From the NCBI GenBank assembly GCA_030530845.1, contig JAUMUE010000011.1, forward strand, positions 1 through 41,725: a stretch of DNA of 41,725 bases, in the 5' to 3' direction. This document shows, in pieces, positions 36,201 through 41,725 of the stretch. The position numbers were made by a program, and so were the translations under genes. The first letter of the stretch is position 1. Each line of letters begins with the position of its first letter. Below the pieces are notes generated by a model. That model saw nothing but the letters and a program-made list of their open reading frames with translations. It searched no databases and was not told where the DNA came from. This stretch comes from Limosilactobacillus sp. GTDB lineage: Bacteria > Bacillota > Bacilli > Lactobacillales > Lactobacillaceae.

Positions 36201-39200
36201 AACTTGGAAGGACGCAGACGGTAAGGTAATGGCCACTGCTAACGTTCCTGTTAAGGTCGTAGTAGCTAGTGCAGCTGACGAATACCAAGCTGACATCAAG
36301 GTTAACGACAAGCAATACGCATACAAGGAAGCTAACCCATCTGTAGGCAAGGACGATTTGACTATTACCGGAGATGCCGACACTGTTAAGGGCCACATTA
36401 CTTCTATTGATTGGAAAGATAATAGCAGTAAGCCTGACACAAATGTTGCGGGTAAGACTGGTACTACTAAGGTAACTATTACCTTTGATGACGGTTCTAC
36501 CCTCGACAAGGATGTAAATTACACTATCGGTGCATCACAATCAGATAAGGCTAGTGATTACGGTGTTACTACCAAGAATGGTGAATACACTCTTAACCAA
36601 AAGCTTACTAATGATGATGCTAAGGACCTTGTTAATAACTTGCCTTCAGATGCTAGTGTAGTTTGGGGTGACATGCCAGATACTTCTACTCCTGGTGTAG
36701 ATCGTCCAGCTACTGTTAAGATCACATTCGGTGACGGTAAGACTGTTGTTGAAAACGTCAAGTACACTGTTAAGTCATCAAGCCAAGCAAACAATGTTGT
36801 CGCAACTGACAATGTGATTTACGTGGTAGACGACACTGCATCTAAGGAGGACTTCTTGAAGAACGTTCCTTCAGATGCAACTGTTTCTGGTGATACTTTT
36901 GACACTACTGCTGTTGGTGAACACACTGCTAAGCTCACAGTTACATTCGGTGACCAATCTACCAAGCAATACGATGTTAAGTACCTTGTAGTTAAGGCCA
37001 AGGATAGTGTTCCTGCAGTACGTCCTGGTGTAAATGCCGATCCTTCAAATTACGTTGATGTTCCAGCTACAACTGACAACTCAACTGTTGAGGTTTCATG
37101 GCAAACAGCTCCAGACACAAGTGAATCTTCTAAGACTGCAAAGAGTGCAACTGCTCTCGTAACTTGGAAGGGTCAAGATGGCACCGTATTAGCTACTAAG
37201 GAAGTTCCTGTAAATGTATTGGTACAAAACATGGCCGACCAATACGGTGACAGCATCTCTGTAAATGACAAGACTTACGAATACAAGGCTACTAACTTAG
37301 ATGTAACTAATAGTGACCTTGCAGCTTCAAGTGATGTTCTTGGTAATGTTAAGAGCATTGAATGGCCAGAAGATGCTACTAAGCCAGATACTTCTGTTGC
37401 TGGTGCTACTGGCTCATCTAAGGTAAAGATCAACTTTACTGACGGCAGTTCTGTAGTTAAGAACTTTAACTACACTGTTGGACACTCAAAGGCTGCCGAC
37501 ATTGATGACTACGACATTGAATCAAGCATCGCTGAATACAATCTTAACCAAACATTGACTAGCGCAGATGCTAAGGCTCAATTAAAGAACCTTCCAAACG
37601 ACGCAACTGTTGCTTGGACTACCCAACCAGATACTTCAAAGACTGGTACGTTTAATGCAAATGTAACTATTACATTCGGTGACCAACAAACTGCCACCGT
37701 AATGGTTCAATACAAGGTTAAGTCCTCAGCTGATGCAAACAACATTACTTCAAAAGACGCAATCTTTACTGTTGGTGAAAAGGGTACTAAGGATAGCGTA
37801 TTATCAGATATTCCTGGTGACGCAACCGTAACTGGTGACACCTTCGACACTGCAACTGTTGGCGAAAAGTCAGCAACTCTGCACGTTGTATTCGGTGACA
37901 ACACCAGCAAGGACTACACTGTTAAGTACCTTGTTGTAAATGCTAAGGATGATGTTCCTGCATCTCGTCCTGGTCAAGAAGTTAACGCATCTAGCTACGT
38001 TGATGTTCCAACACTTACTGATGGCACAAACGTAACTGTAGACTGGAAGGGTAACGGACCTGACATCAATAAATCATCCAAGGATCCACAAACTGCAACT
38101 GCAGTGGTAACTTGGACTGACAAGGATGGAAAGACCATTGCCACTAAGGATGTCACAGTAAATGTACTTATCGCTTCAGCTGCAGATCAATACGGTTCAC
38201 AAGTATCCGTAAACGACCAAACTTACGCATATAAGGGTACTGTTGATGATCTTACAACTGGCGACTTGAACACTACTGACGCAATCAAGGGTGAAGTATC
38301 TAAGGTTGAATGGAACGGCGACAAACCAAGCACCGATACTCCTAACCGCAACGGATCTGTACAAGCTAAGATCACGTTCAAGGATGGATCTAGTGTTGTT
38401 AAGAACGTCAACTACTACGTTGGCAAGTCAACTGCAGACAACGCTTCAACTTACAACCTTACAACTACAAAGGGTAACTACACTCTTAACCAAACGATTC
38501 CAGCTGACGAAGCAACAAAGCGTGTAAGCAACCTTCCTTCAGATGCCAAGGCAGAATGGGTAACTGAACCAGATACTTCATCAACTGGTACTCGCACTGC
38601 TAAGGTCAAGATCACATTCGGTGACGAATCAACTCTTGAAAAGGACGTTGAATACACCGTTGCATCTACTTCTACAGAAAACACTGTGGTTGAAAACGGA
38701 CCACAAATCTACGCTGTTGGTGAACAACCTAAGTCAAGTGACTTCCTCTCTGACCTTCCAGAAGATGCAGAAGTTACTGGAGAAGAATACAGTGCAACAA
38801 CTGGTGTAGCTAGTGGTACTGCTAAGATCACTGTTAAGTTTGGTGATAATTCAACCAAGGTTTACAATGAAGATTTCCTTGTTGTACAAGCTAAGGATAA
38901 TGTTCCTGCAGTTCGTGTAGGTTCAGATATTGTTGCTTCTAATTACGTTTCAGTTCCATCTGATGCTACAGGCGTAACTGTTGCTTGGAAGACTGGTAAC
39001 GAACCAGACAAGACCAAGTCAGGTAAGACAGCTCAACAAGCTACAGCAGTTGTAACCTGGGTCAAGGACGGCAAGACTGTTACTAAGGAAGTTCCTGTAA
39101 ATGTATTGGTACAAAACATGGCTGACCAATACGGAGACAGCATCACTGTTAATGACAAGAGCTACGATTACAAGGCTGAAGATACTTCTGTTAAGAAGAA

Positions 39201-41725
39201 CGATCTGAAGTCCAGTGACAAGGATGCACTTACTGGTGTTGACTCAATCACTTGGGCGGAAGGTGCTACTCAACCTGATACTTCTAAGGCTAAGTCACAA
39301 GGCGACACCACTGTTACGATCAAGTTCTCTGATGGTAGTTCAGTAGATAAGCCAGTTCACTACACTGTTGGTGAATCTAAGGCTGAATACATGGATGACT
39401 ATGACATCAGCTCAACTATCGCAACTTACAAGGTTAACCAAGTTCTTACTGCAGAAGATGCTAAGAATCAAATGGTTAACTTGCCAGATGATGCTTCTGT
39501 TGCTTGGACTAATACTCCTAACACATCAGCAGCTGGTACTTACAACGCTAATGTAACTATTACATTTGGTGATGGCGAGACTGCTACTATGCTTGTTTCG
39601 TACAAGGTTCAATCATCCAAGGATGCAAACAACATCACTGCTCACAACAATGTAATCTTCACTGTTGGAGAAAAAGCTACTAAGAATAGCTTCTTAGACA
39701 GCATTCCTAGTGATGCCACTGTAACTGGTGATAACTTCAATACTAATGATTTAGGTGAACAATCAGCTACAATCCATGTTCAATTCGGTGACGGATCTTC
39801 AACCGACTACGACGTTAAGTACATGGTTGTTAAGCCAACTGAAGATGCTCCATCTGCACGTCCAGGCCAAGACATTGCTGCTTCTAAGTACGTTGACGTT
39901 CCTGAATTAAGCGATGGAACTAAGGCAACCGTAACTTGGAAGGGTGATGGTCCTGACAAGAACAACCCATCAACTACTCCACAAGATGCGACCGCTGTTG
40001 TAACTTGGACTGACGCAAGTGGTAAGCAATTAGCTACTAAGGAAGTTCCAGTTAAGGTAACTGTAATTTCTGCAGCTAATGAATACGGTGACAAGTTCTC
40101 TGTAAATGAACAAACTTACGACTACAAGGGTTCAGTTCGTGGACTTACCAAGGACGACTTGACTGCTACTGATGCTATCAAGGGTGAAGTATCTAAGATT
40201 GAATGGAACGCTGATGCTCCATCAACCGACACTCCAGACCACCACGGATCAGTATCCGCTAAGGTTACATTTACTGATGGTTCTTCAGTGGTTAAGAATG
40301 TCAATTACTATGTTGGTAAGTCCAAGGCATCAGATGAAGCTAACTACAACATCACTACTGCTGATGGTAACTACACGCTTAACCAACAACTTACTGACAA
40401 TGATGCCAAGACTCTTGTAACGAACCTTCCATCTGACGCAACTGTTGCATGGGGTAACAAGCCAGATACTTCTGCACCTGTACAAGGTAAGGAAGCTACT
40501 GTAGTTATTACGTTCGGTGACGGTAATACTGTTACTAAGACTGTTCACTACAACGTTAAGTCTTCAAGCACTAACAACAACATCACTACTAACGACAACG
40601 TAATTTACGTTGCCGGGGATGCTGCTAAGGCTAGTGACTTCTTGAATGATGTTCCAACTGACGCAACTGTAACTGGTGCTGACTTCGATACCACAACTGT
40701 TGGCGCTAAGACTGCAACTCTCCACGTTAAGTTCGGTGATGATTCTACTAAGGACTACACTGTAAACTACCTCGTGGTTAAGGCTAATGAAAATGTTCCA
40801 GCTGCTCGTCTTAACGATACAATCGACGCTTCTAATTACGTTTCAGTACCAACTCCTTCTGATAGTTCTAAAGTAACTGTAACTTGGAAGACTGCTCCGG
40901 ATGCTACTAAGTCATCAACTACCGCTCAAGATGCTGTCGCAACAGTAACTTGGACTAAGGATGGCAAGACATTAGCAACCAAGGATGTTGATGTTAAGGT
41001 ACTTGTCGCTTCTGAAGCTGACCAATACGGCGCGGACATCACTGTTAACGACAAGGCTTACGAATACAAGCAAACTGATACTTCAGTTAAGAATGCTGAT
41101 CTTAAGTCTGATAACACTGATGCATTAGCTGCTGTTAAGTCCATCGACTGGGCAAAGGATGCTACTAAGCCTGACACTACTCAAGCTAAGACATCCGGTG
41201 ACACTAAGGTAACTATCACATTTGCTGATGGTAGTTCTATAGACAAGCCTGTTCACTACACTGTGGCTGCTTCAAAGGCCGAAGATATTGACGATTACGA
41301 TGTTGATACAACTATCGGTGAATATAAGCTCAACCACGTTCTTACAAGTGAAGACGCTAAGTCACAAGTAACTAACTTGCCAAATGATGCTACTGTTGCA
41401 TGGGTTGGCCAACCAGATACTTCAAATACTGGTACGTTTACCGCAAGCATCACCATCACATTTGGTGACGGCAACAGTGTTACTAAGAAGGTTCAATACA
41501 AGGTTAAGTCATCAGCAGATGCAAACAACATCACTACAAACGATGCTATTTACACTGTTAACGCTAAGGCAACCAAGGATGACGTAATGTCTAACATCCC
41601 TGGTGATGCAACCGTAACTGGTGACACCTTCGATACTTCAACTGTTGGCGAACACTCAGCAACCCTTCACGTCGTATTCGGTGACAACTCTACCAAGGAC
41701 TACACCGTTAAGTACGTTGTCGTTA
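27280..41725 (+). CDS. Giant YSIRK-signal surface protein with BspA-type and Rib-like repeats (partial, 3' end outside window)
   Basis: The frame runs open from ATG 27280 (after GGGAGG) to the window edge: 4,815 codons with no stop seen. Residues 21-42 contain a YSIRK-type signal (FGLRKFSVGVASVLLSTTF), with cleavage probably after VKA at 52. A Ser/Thr/Ala-rich stretch follows (about 53-180). Next come three tandem supermodules, each with a beta-rich head (anchor Trp codons at 27931, 30127, 32182), a run of BspA/DUF285 repeats (LDVSxWNTxxVTDMxxMF) and a helical tail (LGPSAQALH type). From about residue 2115 the rest is a chain of about 79-residue subdomains in A-B-C-D order, with Rib-like PDTS...FGDG motifs. 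The far C-terminus, presumably with LPxTG, is not seen. The likely role is adhesion at the cell surface; this is inference. Confidence 0.93.
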   Translation, partial: MRYSKNNKQMRERKECDQRQHFGLRKFSVGVASVLLSTTFFMSSGSHHVKADTSVTPETANSSSSNSDDDLQKKAVTLSSSSTDQASDSSSATQTSDATSTTASDTQKSAATSETATSDAQSSTSSTDTTTESSQKSDASSSSTAVSASQDTDAQKQTAKVADGDADIDVKAANANTAATETLNTTKLDVQKSGENALATGVLVNLAATNDSSNVMGWSYSVNGSTVTLNSYSGDKANVVIPTASDFRKAGVSSAASVNISASVMKSVVRAGAVSISISNTTSSEKVTASDADWSDALSTGSVTEGNNTLKTVDLNRLDTKNITSMRYMFRRDVALTTLNISSWNTANVTNMRSMFSFAGVYGDLKSIDVSGWNTGNVTDMYGMFYGARTLTNLDVSRWNTSKVTDMSWMFNDSWSLTTLDVSKWDTRNVTDMSYMFQNDKLLTTLDVSNWNTSKVTDMTSMFSKMSSLTSLNVSGWNTANVTSMFSMFGGMSSLTSLDVSKWDTRNVTNMSYLFQGDKLLTTLDVSKWNTANVTDMSSMFQYLSSLTSFDVSRWDTGKVTDMSSVFYGMSSLTSLNVSGWNTSNVTNMRQMFSKMSSLTSLNVSGWNTSNVTNMSSMFNGDKSLTTLDVSKWYTGKVADMSWMFADASSLTSLDVSGWNTSNVTNMSRVFSGMSSLTSLNVSGWKTGNVTNMSGIFFGTTSLSEISVKNWNTINVTDMSWMFSGASALTTLDVSDWLVNNVTSMYQMFGDTKSLKFLDLRSWNNNKLGDSKRYARAITGSGVQTVFANGSQFDPTMLGMDAPSPVLIIVDNDTQKAAISRSFYDVSATVNGANTSRITTPQILTTAQYTSQVTTDKQTVSDYLANNKNGAAYDLVNGYYTSMNLASVPTTTEATNLGPSAQALHVLAGLTKLTGSNGKQLNSITAAGNYTTPLQVVTGTYNAQAVVMDWTFTVGNDGNITLNSYVGSGMDVKIPTLDDFKKANVNGINDSSTVSISASVMKSLVTNGATSIKISDTNPNQKVVASGDNWNLALSSSNEVPVTYNSTLKSVNLSRLDTSNVKSMYKMFAYDNALTDVNISGWDTSKVTDFSGMFRYDGALTNITGIEDINTSSVKSMIGMFAGTSLTSLDLHKWNTSNVTFMLEMFAEMSNLSTLNLAGWNLSNVSALSYMFQRDTSLTSLDLSNWNLSSLSDANGMFEGMTNLASLKLNGWDFSNLIKASSNSTPAETLNSFFGEGGLTSLTDLSLSGAKFGLTSYRNLFAPAFSGLSALKNLDLSNLKDQVTDLHYAFYNEGSQTGMKLDSLNVSDWDTTQVTDAEYAFEDLDVPTIDVSTWNMSGNKDFKGMFLGSKASTINLPQNVNGDMSAMLQNTSNLTELGGVNNVQKPTSLQGTFAGTGLSSLDLSSWDTSDVISMTQTFWDTTKLKSLNIANWDTRKVTTMNSMFQHTGLTTINISGQNFVLPSGTDATTGMFTNTTPVLVVVKDATEKAKISSQLSTLNAKVNDPYRAFSLDAMSTNVGVRTPQLLTTEEYKEQVAKDLKTVQKIMNNPNQTYNSFATKYYNLFDLGTVVTTPDNSDFGPKAQALRTLAGLCNTRYSYTDSDGKYYKTFTPDSDYTDMGSFTTGSFTPVSGSFNWKFYSDTKGNPQLISYVGSDMNVVIPTATDFVNAGIITGSIYVKFEMDNTKPVYIDASSLREAVGKGATSITISNTDPSQTIIARDSDWSGVFGTKNASTKDASGNEKLDYNPSLKVLDLSRLQTYNITDMRSMFRGANIEKLDLSGWNTKKVTYFSNMFEFAHIKDMNLDNLVTKTATEMTSMLRGMDQLKTLSVKGWDLTGINSLAGLFQNDTALESLDLSTWNTSNATAMNHMFANDNSLTYLNLGGAFDTSKATNMTAMFQNLTNLKSLDLSNFNTNKVSNMTNMFLGSNALNTLNISGDNFTINDGTNVTKMFGYRSNAPILIVTKDATAKTKIMSDSYNKNSLNDLTFTVNGTQKGNSQILTKDEYKAQVTSDLETLNKTLGANDDLNNGFATTYNADNALTSVPTTPDTSDFGPNAQALHAVATALKDVPTAGTKVASAQPAANPLLMMFVATNSTPSQSYTGVVVPDKNYSLSELATGSFTYLITNDQTYKYGDTVSAPTADMIANLPTGYVVNGWTSDGAPTTDSVTTDSNRTAYLTVSLGNQTYKVPVYYAVHSTSEKNTVTTTDNVIYTVGDDSKLADFLQNIPADAKVSDDSTYAKTDSVSAGSGNIVVTFGDGSTKTYTPKYLVVKAKTGMPAEQSGSTIDASKYVEVPTAPAGTNVTVTWKDSNKPDSNNVSTQNVTSVVTWTDDSGKTLATKEVPVTVTVAQKSLAEQYKDDFSVTNPVTYDYKEEPTIDAVDLEFDDDADQDTITDSIDSYVWKGEKPDTSVPNVQGKKATITINFSDGSSVDKEVVYNVRPTTASKVEKYGIEDGKPVYDYGHELTSDDYATALKNLPSDAKVVDWHEKPDTTNIGTGHNASATVQFGDGTRGYVSFTYSVRSTSEHNNVQEYNHIYKVGEQPQLDDLLKNIPSDQQGVTQDLGTADSVGEKTASITVTFGDGSQKTYSVKYLVVDATSNVDSATVGDNITSDKYVSVPTPEEGTVTTEWKGGVAPSSATPGTTQHTVTVNWYGSDHQLLATKDVDVDVTVLSMADKYGKDISISDKSYAYKGNVADIKDSDLTIAGDDDKKSTISGNITGIAWTSTKPDSNKAGDKGETSVTITFKDNSTSTVKFNYTIGPSLESKAEDYGVDVEDQTYTLNQELNDTTDAAGVVTDLPNDAQVKWVNKPDTKVAGKGTGSVEVTFGDGNKKTYSFNYTVQSTPDINNVQNNAHIYVVGATPTASDFLTNLGDATVTEQSYTSGTANVGSYTGTVTLQFGNGQTKEYTVNYLVVQAKDDVDAVRLNQNIDVKNYVEVPTVSEGQTVEVAWDTNNTPKNDVSSTTPQNVTAVVTWKDADGKVMATANVPVKVVVASAADEYQADIKVNDKQYAYKEANPSVGKDDLTITGDADTVKGHITSIDWKDNSSKPDTNVAGKTGTTKVTITFDDGSTLDKDVNYTIGASQSDKASDYGVTTKNGEYTLNQKLTNDDAKDLVNNLPSDASVVWGDMPDTSTPGVDRPATVKITFGDGKTVVENVKYTVKSSSQANNVVATDNVIYVVDDTASKEDFLKNVPSDATVSGDTFDTTAVGEHTAKLTVTFGDQSTKQYDVKYLVVKAKDSVPAVRPGVNADPSNYVDVPATTDNSTVEVSWQTAPDTSESSKTAKSATALVTWKGQDGTVLATKEVPVNVLVQNMADQYGDSISVNDKTYEYKATNLDVTNSDLAASSDVLGNVKSIEWPEDATKPDTSVAGATGSSKVKINFTDGSSVVKNFNYTVGHSKAADIDDYDIESSIAEYNLNQTLTSADAKAQLKNLPNDATVAWTTQPDTSKTGTFNANVTITFGDQQTATVMVQYKVKSSADANNITSKDAIFTVGEKGTKDSVLSDIPGDATVTGDTFDTATVGEKSATLHVVFGDNTSKDYTVKYLVVNAKDDVPASRPGQEVNASSYVDVPTLTDGTNVTVDWKGNGPDINKSSKDPQTATAVVTWTDKDGKTIATKDVTVNVLIASAADQYGSQVSVNDQTYAYKGTVDDLTTGDLNTTDAIKGEVSKVEWNGDKPSTDTPNRNGSVQAKITFKDGSSVVKNVNYYVGKSTADNASTYNLTTTKGNYTLNQTIPADEATKRVSNLPSDAKAEWVTEPDTSSTGTRTAKVKITFGDESTLEKDVEYTVASTSTENTVVENGPQIYAVGEQPKSSDFLSDLPEDAEVTGEEYSATTGVASGTAKITVKFGDNSTKVYNEDFLVVQAKDNVPAVRVGSDIVASNYVSVPSDATGVTVAWKTGNEPDKTKSGKTAQQATAVVTWVKDGKTVTKEVPVNVLVQNMADQYGDSITVNDKSYDYKAEDTSVKKNDLKSSDKDALTGVDSITWAEGATQPDTSKAKSQGDTTVTIKFSDGSSVDKPVHYTVGESKAEYMDDYDISSTIATYKVNQVLTAEDAKNQMVNLPDDASVAWTNTPNTSAAGTYNANVTITFGDGETATMLVSYKVQSSKDANNITAHNNVIFTVGEKATKNSFLDSIPSDATVTGDNFNTNDLGEQSATIHVQFGDGSSTDYDVKYMVVKPTEDAPSARPGQDIAASKYVDVPELSDGTKATVTWKGDGPDKNNPSTTPQDATAVVTWTDASGKQLATKEVPVKVTVISAANEYGDKFSVNEQTYDYKGSVRGLTKDDLTATDAIKGEVSKIEWNADAPSTDTPDHHGSVSAKVTFTDGSSVVKNVNYYVGKSKASDEANYNITTADGNYTLNQQLTDNDAKTLVTNLPSDATVAWGNKPDTSAPVQGKEATVVITFGDGNTVTKTVHYNVKSSSTNNNITTNDNVIYVAGDAAKASDFLNDVPTDATVTGADFDTTTVGAKTATLHVKFGDDSTKDYTVNYLVVKANENVPAARLNDTIDASNYVSVPTPSDSSKVTVTWKTAPDATKSSTTAQDAVATVTWTKDGKTLATKDVDVKVLVASEADQYGADITVNDKAYEYKQTDTSVKNADLKSDNTDALAAVKSIDWAKDATKPDTTQAKTSGDTKVTITFADGSSIDKPVHYTVAASKAEDIDDYDVDTTIGEYKLNHVLTSEDAKSQVTNLPNDATVAWVGQPDTSNTGTFTASITITFGDGNSVTKKVQYKVKSSADANNITTNDAIYTVNAKATKDDVMSNIPGDATVTGDTFDTSTVGEHSATLHVVFGDNSTKDYTVKYVVV
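28207..29640 (+). repeat. BspA/DUF285 repeat block 1 (about 18 x 78 bp)
   Basis: About eighteen 26-residue units follow one another, consensus LDVSxWNTxxVTDMxxMFxxxxSLT, with a strict 78-bp period. Units 3-15 are nearly identical to each other, in contrast with the diverged units of blocks 2 and 3. This is protein-coding, not a CRISPR array. Confidence 0.92.
30421..31690 (+). repeat. BspA/DUF285 repeat block 2 (diverged)
   Basis: Same motif as block 1 (SGWDTSKVTDFSGMF, HKWNTSNVTFMLEMF and others) but with irregular spacing and several eroded units, including a 150-residue stretch in which only scattered LDLS motifs remain. Confidence 0.85.
32521..33150 (+). repeat. BspA/DUF285 repeat block 3 (short)
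   Basis: About eight units, for instance SGWNTKKVTYFSNMF and STWNTSNATAMNHMF, leading into the third helical tail. Confidence 0.85.
33886..41725 (+). repeat. Tandem Rib-like A-B-C-D units, 942-978 bp period
   Basis: Homologous points (ANNI/V codons at the D-A junction) fall at 33886, 34864, 35824, 36790, 37738, 38680, 39628, 40576 and 41524. The spacings are 978, 960, 966, 948, 942, 948, 948 and 948 bp. Each unit has four subdomains of about 79 residues: A (TVGE...FGD.STKDYTVKYLVV), B (DASNYVDVP...ATAVVTW), C (AADQYG...VNDKTYEYK) and D (YTLNQ.LT..DAK...PDTS...FGDG). A partial D-like subdomain precedes the first unit (33616-33885). Confidence 0.9.

Overview
The window looks like a chromosomal segment of a lactic acid bacterium of the family Lactobacillaceae. 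The evidence is strong AGGAGG-type ribosome sites, several TTG starts, a LacS-type sugar symporter fused to a PTS IIA domain, CcpA cre sites, a PepD-type C69 dipeptidase, a close match to the lactobacillar isoleucine 2-epimerase, and a YSIRK-signal giant surface protein. The species cannot be fixed from this sequence. No insertion sequence, phage gene, tRNA, rRNA or CRISPR array was seen. A near-perfect parS (ParB-binding) site at 874-889 hints at a position in the origin-proximal part of the chromosome.

Layout. 1-1849 (minus strand): a small unknown protein, a PEBP-family protein and an SGNH esterase. 2038-5705: galK-galT-galR, a Leloir galactose operon without galE or galM. 6100-7383: a dicarboxylate/amino-acid:cation symporter, convergent with an Lrp/AsnC regulator (7428-7895). 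8096-9645: a universal stress protein and an exported serine hydrolase. 9688-11622: LacS, which shares cre and GalR-type operator motifs with galK. 11888-14945: gnd and zwf, each with its own promoter and terminator. 15241-16146: a CadD-type metal exporter and its ArsR-type sensor. 16180-17923: an MFS permease and a stand-alone NrdI. 18136-20066: a three-gene operon of a degenerate ABC ATPase, a degenerate NAD(P)-binding protein and a DUF1836 protein. 20269-21891: aspartate 4-decarboxylase. 21990-22377: a non-coding stretch with two related, covarying RNA-like structures. 22378-24438: dipeptidase and YbaK-type deacylase. 24566-26759: GntR regulator and isoleucine 2-epimerase. 27280-end: one open reading frame of more than 4,815 codons.

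How it works together. Galactose or lactose entry by LacS and phosphorylation and uridylyl transfer by GalK and GalT appear to form one regulon under GalR and CcpA. zwf and gnd feed the oxidative pentose phosphate route. Amino-acid metabolism is represented by AspD, the isoleucine epimerase, PepD and the symporter. The last third of the window is a cell-surface protein: a YSIRK signal, a Ser/Thr-rich stretch, three tandem supermodules containing BspA-type 26-residue repeats, then at least eight copies of a four-subdomain Rib-like unit whose period settles at exactly 948 bp. The protein continues past the window edge.

The best candidates for something new are the two covarying structured elements at 22084-22333, the operon of enzymes that have lost their nucleotide-binding signatures (18136-20066), and the multi-level repeat architecture of the giant protein.
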